From Pseudoxanthomonas koreensis (lineage in GTDB: Bacteria > Pseudomonadota > Gammaproteobacteria > Xanthomonadales > Xanthomonadaceae), in the NCBI RefSeq assembly GCF_010093225.1, contig NZ_PDWM01000027.1, positions 1 to 42,719 of the forward strand: a DNA stretch of 42,719 nt. Reading direction: 5' to 3'. Both the position numbers and the translations under genes were made by a program. Numbering within the stretch: the stretch's first letter is position 1; every line of letters begins with the position of its first letter. Of this stretch, positions 21,207 to 29,310 are shown piece after piece. The notes beneath the pieces are model-generated. The model ran no database searches, was not told where the DNA came from, and saw only the letters and a list, made by a program, of their open reading frames with translations.

Positions 21207-24200
21207 TCAGAAGCTGTAGCGGAGGCCCACCTGCAGCGACCACTGCGATTCCGGCACGGTCAGGAAGCGGGTGAACACCGCGTTCGGATCGAAGTTGTAG
21301 ACGTACTTGCCGGTGGCCTGGTCGAGGCCGACGAAACGCACCGCGCGCATGTCGCTGTACGGCGTCTGGTACGCGATGTGGCCCCAGTCCTTGTTGATCA
21401 GGTTGCCCACGTTCATCACGTCCAGCCAGATCTCCGACTTGTGCCCCTTGAAGAAGCCCGGCAGTTCCTGGCTGATGCGGATGTCGAGGTTGTTGACCCA
21501 GGGGTTGCGATCGCTGTTGCGCTCGGCGACCTGGCCCTGGTAGCGCGCCAGGGCGGGATTGCGGCCCAGCCACTCGAAGAACGAGGCCTCCATCGCCGCG
21601 CCGCCGCTGAACAGCACGTCGCCGGGGCCGGAGGGCACGTACAGGAGGTCGTTGGTGTAGCCGTCGCCGTTCATGTCGTTGAGGTAGCGCCAGCTCACCG
21701 GCGTGCCCGAACGGCCTTCGTAGATCGCCGAGAAGGTGGTGTAGTTGTCGCCGAAGAACGCCTTGCGGAACGACAGCGTGCCCAGGATGCGATCCCGGAT
21801 CTCGTAGTTCGACTGCGCGGCCACGTCCTCGTTGGGATCGAAGATCGCCTTGTTCGACCAGTTGGAGATCGCGCGCGACGACGTCAGCGGGCTGACCTCG
21901 GTGGCATTGGTGTAGGTGTAGAACAGCGACCAGCCCCAGGTATCGACGATGGGCTTGTCGAGGCCGACGGTGAACTGCGTCGAGCGACCCTTGTCGGTGT
22001 TCTTCATCAGCACCACGCCGTCGCCATGCCAGCCGGTCACGTTCTCGTAGCCGGGGATGGTGTCGGCGATCTGGGCGATGGTGAGCCCGTTGTAGGTGCC
22101 ACCGTTGGCGCGCGTGCCGCTGGCGGTGCCGTACAGGTTGCGCCAGTACAGGTTGCGACCGTCGACGCCATTGGTGTAGGTCGGGGTGCCCAGGTCCAGG
22201 CGCTCGAAGTGCAGCGCGTTGTTGACCTTGGTCAGCAACAGCTCGGCGGACGCGACGATGCCGTGCCACGGCAGCTCGGTGTCGAATGCCAGGTTGGCCT
22301 TCCACACCGAAGGCTGCTCGATGTCATCCTCCATGAGGTTGACCATCATGCTGTAGCCCGCCGCCGGCGCCGGCGTAGTCGGGTTGTCCGGATCCATGGT
22401 CACCGGCAGGCTGGCCCAGATCAGCTCGCGGTTGGCCTGGCTGACGCCGGTGATGCCGCTCGGGAAGGCGTTGTAGCCGATCAGGCCGAAGCCGGTGTTC
22501 TGGTAGGAGTTGCCCACCCACACGTTGGCCGCGGCACCCTGGAACAGGCCCACGCCACCGCGCAGCTGGGCCGGGCGCTCGCCGTCGAAGGCGTAGTTGA
22601 AGCCGAAGCGCGGCTGGATCAGCGCGTTGTCGAGGGTGTTGCGGTTGTCCAGGCCATACACTTCCTGCACCAGCAGGTTGTGCACCGGCACGTCATCCAG
22701 GTCCGGCAGGTCGGCGCGCAGGCCGAACAGCAGGGTCAGGTTGTAGTTGACCGCCCAGCTGTCCTGCACGAACAGGCCGGTGTTGCGGTGCCGGTAGCGC
22801 ATCTCGACCGAATCCATGCTGTTGCCCGGCACCGGCGCGTTCAGCGTGTACGAGCCGTACTCGCCGTTGCGGAAGGCATCCAGGTTGGCGAAGCTGTAGC
22901 TGCCCCAGATGTTCTGCGCGTACAGGTTGAAGACGTCGTTCTCTTCGTAGTCGAAGCCGAACTTCACGGTGTGGTCGCCCACGTACCAGTTCGCCGCGCC
23001 GAACGCGGTGTCGGTGGTGGTCCGGATCTCGTTGCCGTGGCGGAACTGGTCGGTACCGAAGTTCAGGTACGGCGCCGCCGCCAGGTCCGGGTCGTTGGCC
23101 GTACCGAAGCCGATGCTGACTTCGGGCAGGCGCGCATTGACGTTGCTCAGCGAATCGTAGGTGCGACGGCCGATCTTGAACTCGGTGGTGAAGTTGTCGG
23201 ACCAGTCGCTGAACAGCTGCACCACCGAGGTGTCGACGTTCTTGACGATGGAGTACCAGCGGCTGTCGAAGCTCAGCGAGGTATTGCTGGAACCGGCGAG
23301 GATCGGGTCGACCTGCTCGAGCTTGGAGAAACGGGCGGAGAGGCGGTGGTCTTCGCTGATGTTCCAGTCGATCTTGGCGGCGTACTCCTCGATCTCCTGC
23401 TTGGTGCTGCTCGGCGCATCGGTGCTGCCGATGTCCACGCCGTAGACGTCCTGCGCGATCTGCTTGGCCTCGTCGATCTGCGCCTGGGTGATATTGACGA
23501 TGTTGGTGGCGTCAGAACCGATCGGACCGAACGAGGAGGCGGCGCGGTCGCGCTCGAACTTCTCGTAGTTCACGAAGAAGAACAGCTTGTCCTTCAGGAT
23601 CGGGCCGCCGAAGGTGGCGCCGTAGGTCCGCTCGTCGTTGAAGCCGGTGAACGGCGCGCCGCTGGTCGGGTTGTCGCCGACCATGTCGGCATCGCGGTAC
23701 ACGCCGTAGACCGAACCGTGGAACTCGTTGGTGCCGGACTTGGTGACCGCGTCGATCACCGCGCCGGTGGCGCCGGTGATGGTGGTGTCGTAGTTGGAGA
23801 TGTCGACGTTGATCGCCTCGATGGCATCCATCGACACCGGCTGGCGGATCGTCGGGAAGTTGTTCGATTCCAGGCCGAACGTATCGCTGGTGTTGATGCC
23901 GTCGATGCGGATCGCGTTGTAGCGCGGGTTCTGGCCGCCCACCGAGATCTCGCCGCGGGCCTTGTCGGACTGGCTGATGCGCGGGTCGAGGCGGACGAAG
24001 TCCTGGATATTGCGGTTGATCGACGGCAGCGTCTCGATCTGCTCGAGGGTGACGTTGGTGCCGGCGCCCATCTTGGACGCGCTGAACACCTGCGAGCCGC
24101 CGGCGACGCCGACCGCGGTCACGCCTTCCAGCGTGGCGATGTCGCCGCCGAGGGTGGCGTTGACCACGCCGACCTGGTTCAGGCCCAGGAACACGCCCTC

Positions 24201-24491
24201 TTCGGTCTTGGTGCCTTCGCCCGGCTTGGTGATGGTGACGGTGTACGGGCCGCCCACGCGCAGGCCGCGGGCGCTGAAGCGGCCGCTGGCATCGGTGGTG
24301 GCGCGGCTGACCGTGCCCGATTCGACGTGGGTGATGGTCACCTCGGCGCCGGCGACCGGCTGGCCGCTGGTACCGGTGACCACGCCGCCGACACCGGCGG
24401 AGGTGCTCTGCGCGAAAGCGGGAGCGGCGGCGAGTGCGGCGACCAGGCCCAGGGTGAGCTTGGACATCCGGAGTCGACGGGAATCAGTCAT
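21207..24491 (-). CDS. Oar-like TonB-dependent receptor with carboxypeptidase-regulatory-like domain
   Basis: This 1094-residue outer-membrane receptor of the Oar type is common in xanthomonads. A signal peptide (MSKLTLGLVAALAAAPAFAQ within residues 9-28) is followed by a CarboxypepD_reg-like beta-sandwich (GGVVTGTSGQPVAGAEVTITH to about residue 110). The plug domain follows (EQIETLPSINRNIQDFVRLDPRI, GGQNPRYNAIRIDGINTSDTFGL, GATGAVIDAVTKSGTNEFHGSVYG), then a long beta-barrel ending in the outer-membrane signature LRYSF. The substrate is not apparent; Oar proteins have been linked to uptake of peptides or large substrates and to vesicle or surface functions. The gene stands alone, with a terminator behind. 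Start 24491 is preceded by GAGG; a second ATG at residue 9 is possible. Confidence 0.93.
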   Translation of the reverse strand: MTDSRRLRMSKLTLGLVAALAAAPAFAQSTSAGVGGVVTGTSGQPVAGAEVTITHVESGTVSRATTDASGRFSARGLRVGGPYTVTITKPGEGTKTEEGVFLGLNQVGVVNATLGGDIATLEGVTAVGVAGGSQVFSASKMGAGTNVTLEQIETLPSINRNIQDFVRLDPRISQSDKARGEISVGGQNPRYNAIRIDGINTSDTFGLESNNFPTIRQPVSMDAIEAINVDISNYDTTITGATGAVIDAVTKSGTNEFHGSVYGVYRDADMVGDNPTSGAPFTGFNDERTYGATFGGPILKDKLFFFVNYEKFERDRAASSFGPIGSDATNIVNITQAQIDEAKQIAQDVYGVDIGSTDAPSSTKQEIEEYAAKIDWNISEDHRLSARFSKLEQVDPILAGSSNTSLSFDSRWYSIVKNVDTSVVQLFSDWSDNFTTEFKIGRRTYDSLSNVNARLPEVSIGFGTANDPDLAAAPYLNFGTDQFRHGNEIRTTTDTAFGAANWYVGDHTVKFGFDYEENDVFNLYAQNIWGSYSFANLDAFRNGEYGSYTLNAPVPGNSMDSVEMRYRHRNTGLFVQDSWAVNYNLTLLFGLRADLPDLDDVPVHNLLVQEVYGLDNRNTLDNALIQPRFGFNYAFDGERPAQLRGGVGLFQGAAANVWVGNSYQNTGFGLIGYNAFPSGITGVSQANRELIWASLPVTMDPDNPTTPAPAAGYSMMVNLMEDDIEQPSVWKANLAFDTELPWHGIVASAELLLTKVNNALHFERLDLGTPTYTNGVDGRNLYWRNLYGTASGTRANGGTYNGLTIAQIADTIPGYENVTGWHGDGVVLMKNTDKGRSTQFTVGLDKPIVDTWGWSLFYTYTNATEVSPLTSSRAISNWSNKAIFDPNEDVAAQSNYEIRDRILGTLSFRKAFFGDNYTTFSAIYEGRSGTPVSWRYLNDMNGDGYTNDLLYVPSGPGDVLFSGGAAMEASFFEWLGRNPALARYQGQVAERNSDRNPWVNNLDIRISQELPGFFKGHKSEIWLDVMNVGNLINKDWGHIAYQTPYSDMRAVRFVGLDQATGKYVYNFDPNAVFTRFLTVPESQWSLQVGLRYSF

Positions 24492-24717
24492 GGAAGAGCC
24501 TCGGGATTGGAGTGGCGATCGGGCGGGAGCCCATGCGGACGGCGGTGGCTTCCCTGCGAGCGGGTCACAGGGGTTAACACCAGATTAACATGCTAGGAGC
24601 GAAGTGTGACGGCGACGTGACAAAAATCTATTGCGGTGCAGCAGAAGGCAACCCCATACGTCCATTGCCTTTTCCGTCTGGATTGGCCGAAGGACGGCCG
24701 CCACGGACTCGCAACGG
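24492..24717. promoter_or_regulatory. Intergenic region upstream of Oar receptor
   Basis: This gap of 226 bp must contain the receptor promoter. On the minus strand TTGTCA lies at 24623-24618 and a GTTAATC-TG-GTGTTAAC repeat at 24588-24572, within unusually A/T-rich sequence for this genome. No -10 box at standard spacing is convincing. The remainder (24624-24717) is the tail side of marC; I see nothing else in it. Confidence 0.35.
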
Positions 24718-25311
24718 TCATGCCGCCGTCGTCAGGTACGCGGCGAGGCCATCGAGCAGCATCTGCACCGAAATGGCCACCAGCAGCATCCCCATCAGCC
24801 GCTCGACGGCCGCCAGCGCGCGTCGGCCCAGCAGCCGGTACAGCAGCGGCGAAGCCAGCAGGATCGCGGCGGTGGCCGCCCAGGCCAGCAGCAGGGCCAG
24901 GCTCCACTCGCCCAGCCGCTCCGGTTCCTTGCTGCCCAGCAGCATCACCGCGGCCATGCCGGAGGGGCCGGCGACCAGCGGGATGGCCAGCGGCACGATG
25001 AAGGGCTCGCCGTCGGGGATCTCGCCCATCAGCCCTTCCGGGCGCGGGAAGATCATGCGGATGCCGATCAGGAACAGGACGATGCCGCCGGCGATCGACA
25101 CTGACTCCTGGCGCAGGTGCATCGCCTCCAGGGCGAACTTGCCGCACCACAGGAACAGCATCAGCACCGCCAGCGCGATCAGCAGTTCGCGCGCGATCAC
25201 CACGCGCTGCCGCTGCGGCGACAGCGGCTTGAGCACGCTCAGGAACACCGGCACGTTGCCGAGCGGGTCCAGGATCAGGAACAGCAGCAGCGTGGCGGAG
25301 AGGATCGTCAT
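24718..25311 (-). CDS. MarC-family integral membrane protein
   Basis: MarC/YhgN-type inner-membrane protein of 197 residues with about six hydrophobic segments. It opens MTILSATLLLFLILDPLGNVPVFLSVLKPLSPQRQRVVIARE, the family signature (LDPLGN.P.F). IPLVAGPSGMAAVMLL near residue 110 is the second repeat's signature. The molecular function of the family is unknown; the old link of E. coli MarC to multidrug resistance was not sustained. ATG 25311 overlaps the stop of the broken dehydrogenase gene (ATGA), so it was translated by coupling in the grxD-SDR-marC operon. The amber codon 258 bp upstream may lower its expression unless ribosomes restart internally. Confidence 0.9.
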   Translation of the reverse strand: MTILSATLLLFLILDPLGNVPVFLSVLKPLSPQRQRVVIARELLIALAVLMLFLWCGKFALEAMHLRQESVSIAGGIVLFLIGIRMIFPRPEGLMGEIPDGEPFIVPLAIPLVAGPSGMAAVMLLGSKEPERLGEWSLALLLAWAATAAILLASPLLYRLLGRRALAAVERLMGMLLVAISVQMLLDGLAAYLTTAA

Positions 25312-26069
25312 GCCATGCCCTCCACAGGCGACGGGGCCCAGACGCTGCCACGGTGCGCCGCGCCGGCCGGCGACAGCAGGGTGACGCAGGCACCTGCGTA
25401 CGTATCGGGATCGCGCAGGTCCGCGGCCAGGTCGTCGGCATAGGCGCGGGCGCGCAACGGCGTGCGCATCGGCCCGGGCTGCAGCCCGGCCACGCGCACG
25501 GAGGTGCCGGCCAGTTCGGCGGCGAGCATGCCCACCAGCGCACGCAGGCCGTGCTGGGCCGCGCCCTAGCCGCCCCAGTAGGCCTGGCCGACCCGGGCCG
25601 GGTCGTCGAGGGTGAACACCACCGCCGCATCCGGCGCCTGCCGCAGCAGCGGCAGGCAGGCCTGGACCAGCCACCACGGCGCGGTCAGGGTGACGTGCAG
25701 GGCACGGGCGAACACCGCCGGGTCCATGTGCTCCAGCGGCGTGAGCCCCTGGAACTCGGCGGCGCAGCAGAGCACGCCGTCGAGGCGGCCCAGTTCGGCC
25801 TGGATGCGTTCGGCCAGCTCGGCGTAGGCGTCGGGCGTGGCGCCTTCCAGGTCCAGCGGATACAGCAGCGGCTCCGGGCCGGCCTGGGCGACGGCGTCGT
25901 ACACGCGGTTGAGCTTCGGCACCTTGCGGCCGAGCAGGACCAGGGTCGCGCCGGCGGCGGCGCAGGCCTTCGCCGCGGCGGCGCCGAGGCCGCCGTGGGC
26001 GCCGGCGAGCAGGATCACGCGGCCGGCCAGCGGGCGCGGCGCGGCGGTGGGCAGTCCGAGCAGGCTCAC
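25308..26069 (-). pseudogene. YciK-like short-chain dehydrogenase interrupted by in-frame TAG
   Basis: A short-chain dehydrogenase/reductase begins at GTG 26069, overlapping the grxD stop, with the Rossmann motif LLAGAHGGLGAA, VLCCAAEFQG and VFTLDDPARVGQAYWGG. At 25568-25566 the next codon is TAG, in the position of the Tyr of the SDR YxxxK motif. The same frame then continues with GAAQHGLRALVGMLAAEL and VRVAGLQPGPMRTPLRARAY to a TGA at 25308, overlapping the marC start. One substitution (TAC or TAT to TAG) would explain it. The catalytic Lys position is Gln (GAAQ) and Ser is not evident, so catalysis was probably already lost. It is probably a pseudogene, or else a sequencing error. Confidence 0.82.
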
Positions 26070-26386
26070 TGGCTCTGCGCTTCGCTGACCAGGCGCTGCA
26101 GCTCGCCGGACTCCAGCAGCTCCAGGGTGATGTCGCAGCCGCCGATCAGTTCGCCGTGCAGGAACAGCTGCGGGAAGGTCGGCCAGTTCGAATAGCGCGG
26201 CAGGTTGGCGCGCACTTCCGGCTCCTCGAGCACGTTGACCGTGTGCAGCGCCTCGGCGCCGGCGGCCTGCAGCGCCTGCACCGCGCGCGCGGAGAAACCG
26301 CACATCGGCCAGGCCGGGGTGCCCTTCATGAACAGCACGATCGGATGGCCCTCGACCTCGGCCTGGATGCGCTCCATCACCGCCAC
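26066..26386 (-). CDS. grxD: Monothiol glutaredoxin GrxD (Grx4 family)
   Basis: This 106-residue CGFS-type glutaredoxin is involved in iron-sulfur cluster transfer rather than disulfide reduction. The CGFS motif is at residues 29-32, preceded by VLFMKGTPAWPM. The glutathione-binding features YSNWPTFPQLFLHGELIGGCDI follow. The length matches E. coli GrxD (115). The gene is divergent from sodB, with 118 bp between, and is followed by a coupled SDR and marC. The spacer contains TAGACT and a CAATTG segment that may serve divergent promoters. The pairing with an Fe superoxide dismutase suggests a shared iron or oxidative-stress context. Confidence 0.95.
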   Translation of the reverse strand: MAVMERIQAEVEGHPIVLFMKGTPAWPMCGFSARAVQALQAAGAEALHTVNVLEEPEVRANLPRYSNWPTFPQLFLHGELIGGCDITLELLESGELQRLVSEAQSQ

Positions 26387-26504
26387 TGCAACTCTCCTGG
26401 ACGCCGGGACACGGCCCCGGGTCGGCTAGACTGAAAGCGCAATTGTAGCCCTGCGCGCGGCCCCGCCGACGCGGCCGCCTCCCGTCGCCCCTGCCTGCGA
26501 AGCC

Positions 26505-27083
26505 ATGCCGATCGAACTGCCCGCCCTGCCCTACGCCCACGCCACGCTGGAGCCGCACATCCCCGCCGCGACCCTGGAGCTGCACCATGGCAGCCACCAC
26601 CGGGCCTACGTCGAGGAGACCAACCGGCTGCTCGAAGGCTCCGGGCTGGAGGAGCTGGCGCTGGAACAGGTGGTGCGCCAGGCCCGCGGGCGGCTGGCCG
26701 AACAGGCCGCGCAGGCCTGGAACCACGGCTTCTACTGGACCTGCCTGTCGCCGCGCGGCGGCGGCGAGCCGGGCGGCCGCCTGGCCGAACTGCTGGCGCG
26801 CCAGTACGGCGACTTCACCCGCTTCCGCGAGGAGTTCACCCGGATGGCGCTGGCGTTGCCCGGTTCGGGCTGGGTGTGGCTGGTGCAGCACCCGGACGGC
26901 AACCCCGGGATCGTCGCCACCCGTGGCGCCGCCACCCCGCTGACCGGCGCGGACGTGCCGCTGCTGGCCTGCGACGTGTGGGAACACGCTTACTACCTGG
27001 ACCGCCGCGACGCGCGCGCCGAGTACCTGGAGGCGTTCTGGAAGGTTGTGGACTGGGAGGCGGCCGGGAAGCGGCTGGTCTAG
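26505..27083 (+). CDS. sodB: Fe-type superoxide dismutase SodB
   Basis: This cytoplasmic Fe/Mn-family superoxide dismutase has 192 residues, the length of E. coli SodB. The metal ligands line up with H27 (ELHHGSHHRAY), H74 (AWNHGFYW), D157 and H161 (DVWEHAYYLD). Gln at position 70 (AAQAWNH) is the placement that marks Fe-type enzymes, whereas Mn-types carry the outer-sphere Gln in the C-terminal domain. GGGEPGG and WLVQHPDG also match the Fe type. The start ATG at 26505 lacks a strong Shine-Dalgarno sequence. It faces purK, with a terminator and a REP-pair between. Metal specificity is inferred from sequence only, and a cambialistic enzyme cannot be excluded. Confidence 0.92.
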   Translation: MPIELPALPYAHATLEPHIPAATLELHHGSHHRAYVEETNRLLEGSGLEELALEQVVRQARGRLAEQAAQAWNHGFYWTCLSPRGGGEPGGRLAELLARQYGDFTRFREEFTRMALALPGSGWVWLVQHPDGNPGIVATRGAATPLTGADVPLLACDVWEHAYYLDRRDARAEYLEAFWKVVDWEAAGKRLV

Positions 27084-27107
27084 CCGGCTGCCTTCCCGCG
27101 TTTTTTT
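27065..27107 (+). terminator. Intrinsic terminator of sodB
   Basis: CGGGAAG (27065-27071) and CTTCCCG (27092-27098) enclose an inner GGCT/AGCC stem and are followed by TTTTTTT at 27101-27107. The hairpin overlaps the sodB stop codon. Confidence 0.6.
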
Positions 27108-27232
27108 GTAGGAGCCCGCATGAGGGCGACCCGACGCCCTGTCCCGGCACCACGCTCAACGCGATCGATCCGGAAGGCACGCGTTGAACCCCACGTTCCC
27201 GACGCAGGGTCGCCCTCATGCGGGCTCCTACA
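27107..27232. repeat. REP-pair (BIME-like) element, copy 2
   Basis: Arms of 26 bp (27107-27132 and 27207-27232), TGTAGGAGCCCGCATGAGGG plus CGACCC and its complement, are perfect. An inner TCAACGCG/CGCGTTGA repeat flanks GATCCGGAAGG, resembling the interior of copy 1. It lies between the 3' ends of sodB and purK, the usual site for REPs. Confidence 0.85.
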
Positions 27233-27240
27233 GAAGGGGC

Positions 27241-28392
27241 TCAGGCGCCGCGCAATGCGGCCACGGGCGGGGCGACCTGGGCTTCGCGGCCCAATGCGCG
27301 ACCCACCTGCTCCAGCGCTGTCGCCAGCGCCTGCGGCGCGTCGGCACGCAGGGTGGCGTGGCCGACCTTGCGTCCTTCGCGCGGTTCCTTGCCGTAGTCG
27401 TGCCAGTGGCCGCCGGGCTCGCCCAGCACCGCGCCGGCGGCGGGCATCGCACCGATCCAGTTGAGCATGCAGGCATGGCCCAGCGCGCCGGTGTCGCCCA
27501 GTGGCAGGCCCAGCACCGCGCGCAGGTGGTTCTGGAACTGCGAAGTCTCGGCGCCTTCGATGGTCCAGTGCCCGGAGTTGTGCACGCGCGGCGCCAGTTC
27601 GTTGGCCAGCAGCACGCCGTCGCGGCAGAACAGCTCCAGCGCGAACACGCCGACGTAGTCCAGCCGCTCGGCCAGCCGGCGCGCGTAACCGATCGCGGTC
27701 TCCGCCAGCGCGGCATCGGCGCGCGCCGGCGCCAGGCTGGCCGAGAGCACGCCGTCGACGTGCCAGTTCTCCGTAAGCGGCCAGGTGCGGAACTCGCCGT
27801 CGCGGCCGCGCACGGCGACCACGCTGAGCTCGCGCTCGAACGGGACGAAGGCCTCGACGATCAGGCCGACGGTCGCCGCCTGCGCGCCCAGCGCGTCCCA
27901 GGCCGCGTCGGCGTCGGCCAGCGCGCGGATCCGGAACTGGCCCTTGCCGTCGTAGCCCAGGCGGCGGGTCTTGAGGATGCACGGCACGCCTACGGTGGCC
28001 AGCGCCGCATCCAGTTCTTCGCGGCTGGAAATGGCGGCGAACGCCGGCACCGGGATGCCCTGCTCGCGGAACAGGGTCTTCTCGGCCAGCCGGTCCTGCG
28101 CCACTGCCAGCGCGCGCGGGCTGGGGAACACCGGCACCCGCGCGGACAGCCATTCGGCGCTCTCGGCCGGCACGTTCTCGAAATCGAAGGTAGCCACGTC
28201 GACCCGCGCGGCGAACTCGCCCAGCGCGGCCTCGTCGCGGTAGTCGCCGACCAGCAGCGGCGCGAACTGGCCGGCGCAGGCGTCGGCCACGGTGTCCATG
28301 ACCAGGAAGCGCAGGCCCAGCGGCGCGCCGGACAGCGCCATCATGCGCGCCAGCTGGCCGCCGCCGAGGATGCCGACGGTGAGGCGGTTCAT
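27241..28392 (-). CDS. purK: 5-(carboxyamino)imidazole ribonucleotide synthase PurK
   Basis: PurK catalyses ATP-dependent carboxylation of AIR to N5-CAIR in purine biosynthesis. The 383-residue product begins MNRLTVGILGGGQLARMMALSGAPLG, the PurK biotin-carboxylase-N-like start, and contains the ATP-grasp elements CILKTRRLGYDGKGQ, EAFVPFERELSVV and ELAPRVHNSGHWTIEG. The frame is open upstream of 28392, but that region is the purE-purK spacer. It follows purE with a 64-bp gap, which is longer than in many relatives where the two overlap. The REP-pair copy 2 begins nine bases past its stop, so the gene ends almost in the repeat. Confidence 0.96.
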   Translation of the reverse strand: MNRLTVGILGGGQLARMMALSGAPLGLRFLVMDTVADACAGQFAPLLVGDYRDEAALGEFAARVDVATFDFENVPAESAEWLSARVPVFPSPRALAVAQDRLAEKTLFREQGIPVPAFAAISSREELDAALATVGVPCILKTRRLGYDGKGQFRIRALADADAAWDALGAQAATVGLIVEAFVPFERELSVVAVRGRDGEFRTWPLTENWHVDGVLSASLAPARADAALAETAIGYARRLAERLDYVGVFALELFCRDGVLLANELAPRVHNSGHWTIEGAETSQFQNHLRAVLGLPLGDTGALGHACMLNWIGAMPAAGAVLGEPGGHWHDYGKEPREGRKVGHATLRADAPQALATALEQVGRALGREAQVAPPVAALRGA

Positions 28393-28456
28393 GCCGCCAC
28401 CCGGCGCACGTGTATTGCGTACGGGCCCGCGGCGCGGGCAGGCGCGATGCCAGCGT

Positions 28457-28969
28457 TCATTGCCGCGGGTCGTCGTGGGCGATGACGTCGTCGCTCTGGC
28501 GCTGGCGGAACGCGTCCAGTGCGGCGGCGATCGCGGGGTGGTCGGCGGCCAGCAGCGCGGCGGCGAACAGGCCGGCGTTGGCCGCGCCGGCATTGCCGAT
28601 GGCGAAGGTCGCGACCGGGATCCCGGCCGGCATCTGCACGATCGACAGCAGCGAATCCATGCCATTCAGCGCCTTGCTCTGCACCGGCACGCCCAGCACC
28701 GGCAGCGCGGTCTTGGACGCGAGCATGCCCGGCAGGTGGGCCGCCCCGCCGGCGCCGGCGATGATCGCGCGCAGGCCGCGCGCCCGGGCGCTGGCGGCGT
28801 ATTCGAACAGCACGTCCGGGGTGCGGTGCGCGGACACCACCCTGACCTCGTGCGGCACGCCCAGCGCGTCGAGCTTCTGCACGGCGTGCTGCATGGTTTC
28901 CCAGTCGGAGCGTGACCCCATGACGACGCCGATCAGGGGGGCTGCGGTCGGGTTGGGCTGGGCTGGCAT
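28457..28969 (-). CDS. purE: N5-carboxyaminoimidazole ribonucleotide mutase PurE
   Basis: PurE converts N5-CAIR to CAIR in de novo purine synthesis. The 170-residue product carries [12 protein letters not shown] near residues 15-26, [13 protein letters not shown] around residue 45 with the catalytic His, and [29 protein letters not shown], all class I PurE features. Its N-terminus has an extra Pro/Ala-rich eleven residues. It is the first gene of purEK and divergent from the Trm112-like gene. TAGAAT at 28999-28994 on the minus strand could be its -10 box, 25 bp before the ATG. Confidence 0.96.
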   Translation of the reverse strand: MPAQPNPTAAPLIGVVMGSRSDWETMQHAVQKLDALGVPHEVRVVSAHRTPDVLFEYAASARARGLRAIIAGAGGAAHLPGMLASKTALPVLGVPVQSKALNGMDSLLSIVQMPAGIPVATFAIGNAGAANAGLFAAALLAADHPAIAAALDAFRQRQSDDVIAHDDPRQ

Positions 28970-29030
28970 GGCCGTCCTCGGTGGCGAGGCCGTATTCTAG
29001 CCACCTTCCCCGCGACCCGCCCCGCCCGCC

Positions 29031-29300
29031 ATGGACCGCAAGCTGCTCGACCTGCTGTGCTCGCCCGACACCCGCCAGCCGCTGGCGCTGCTCGAACCGC
29101 GCGGCCTGGAAGCGCTGAACCGCGCCATCTCCGCCGGCCAGGTGCAGCGGGCCGATGGCAGCGCGCAGGCCGAGCCGCTGCGCGAGGCGCTGGTCACCCG
29201 CGACCGCCGCCAGGTGTACCGGGTCGACGACGGCATCCCGGTGCTGCTGGCCGAGGAAGCGCTGGCCACCGCGCAGGTGGCCGGCTTCCCGTCCGCCTGA
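29031..29300 (+). CDS. Trm112-family (UPF0434-like) small protein, zinc cysteines mostly missing
   Basis: The 89-residue protein begins MDRKLLDLLCSPDTRQPLALLEP, matching the Trm112/YcaR start (KLLDLLVCPVC.GPL), and ends with YRVDDGIPVLLAEEA, the other conserved half. Bacterial members are small proteins of uncertain role; in eukaryotes and archaea Trm112 activates methyltransferases. Here only one Cys remains of the usual metal-binding pairs, and a 25-residue insertion (EALNRAISAGQVQRADGSAQAEPLR) separates the halves. The gene precedes nadC by 10 bp and may be cotranscribed. The gap to purE (28970-29030) probably holds both promoters. Confidence 0.85.
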   Translation: MDRKLLDLLCSPDTRQPLALLEPRGLEALNRAISAGQVQRADGSAQAEPLREALVTRDRRQVYRVDDGIPVLLAEEALATAQVAGFPSA

Positions 29301-29310
29301 GGCCGGCGGC

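Noticed and set aside
21021-24596. Plus-strand frame of nearly 1200 codons
   Set aside because: Exactly antisense to the Oar-like receptor and repetitive in composition (valine/aspartate/arginine); no domain recognisable.
25566-26987. Long minus-strand frame through sodB and grxD
   Set aside because: Its upstream part is antisense to sodB and out of frame with grxD; only the portion after 26069 reads as the dehydrogenase.
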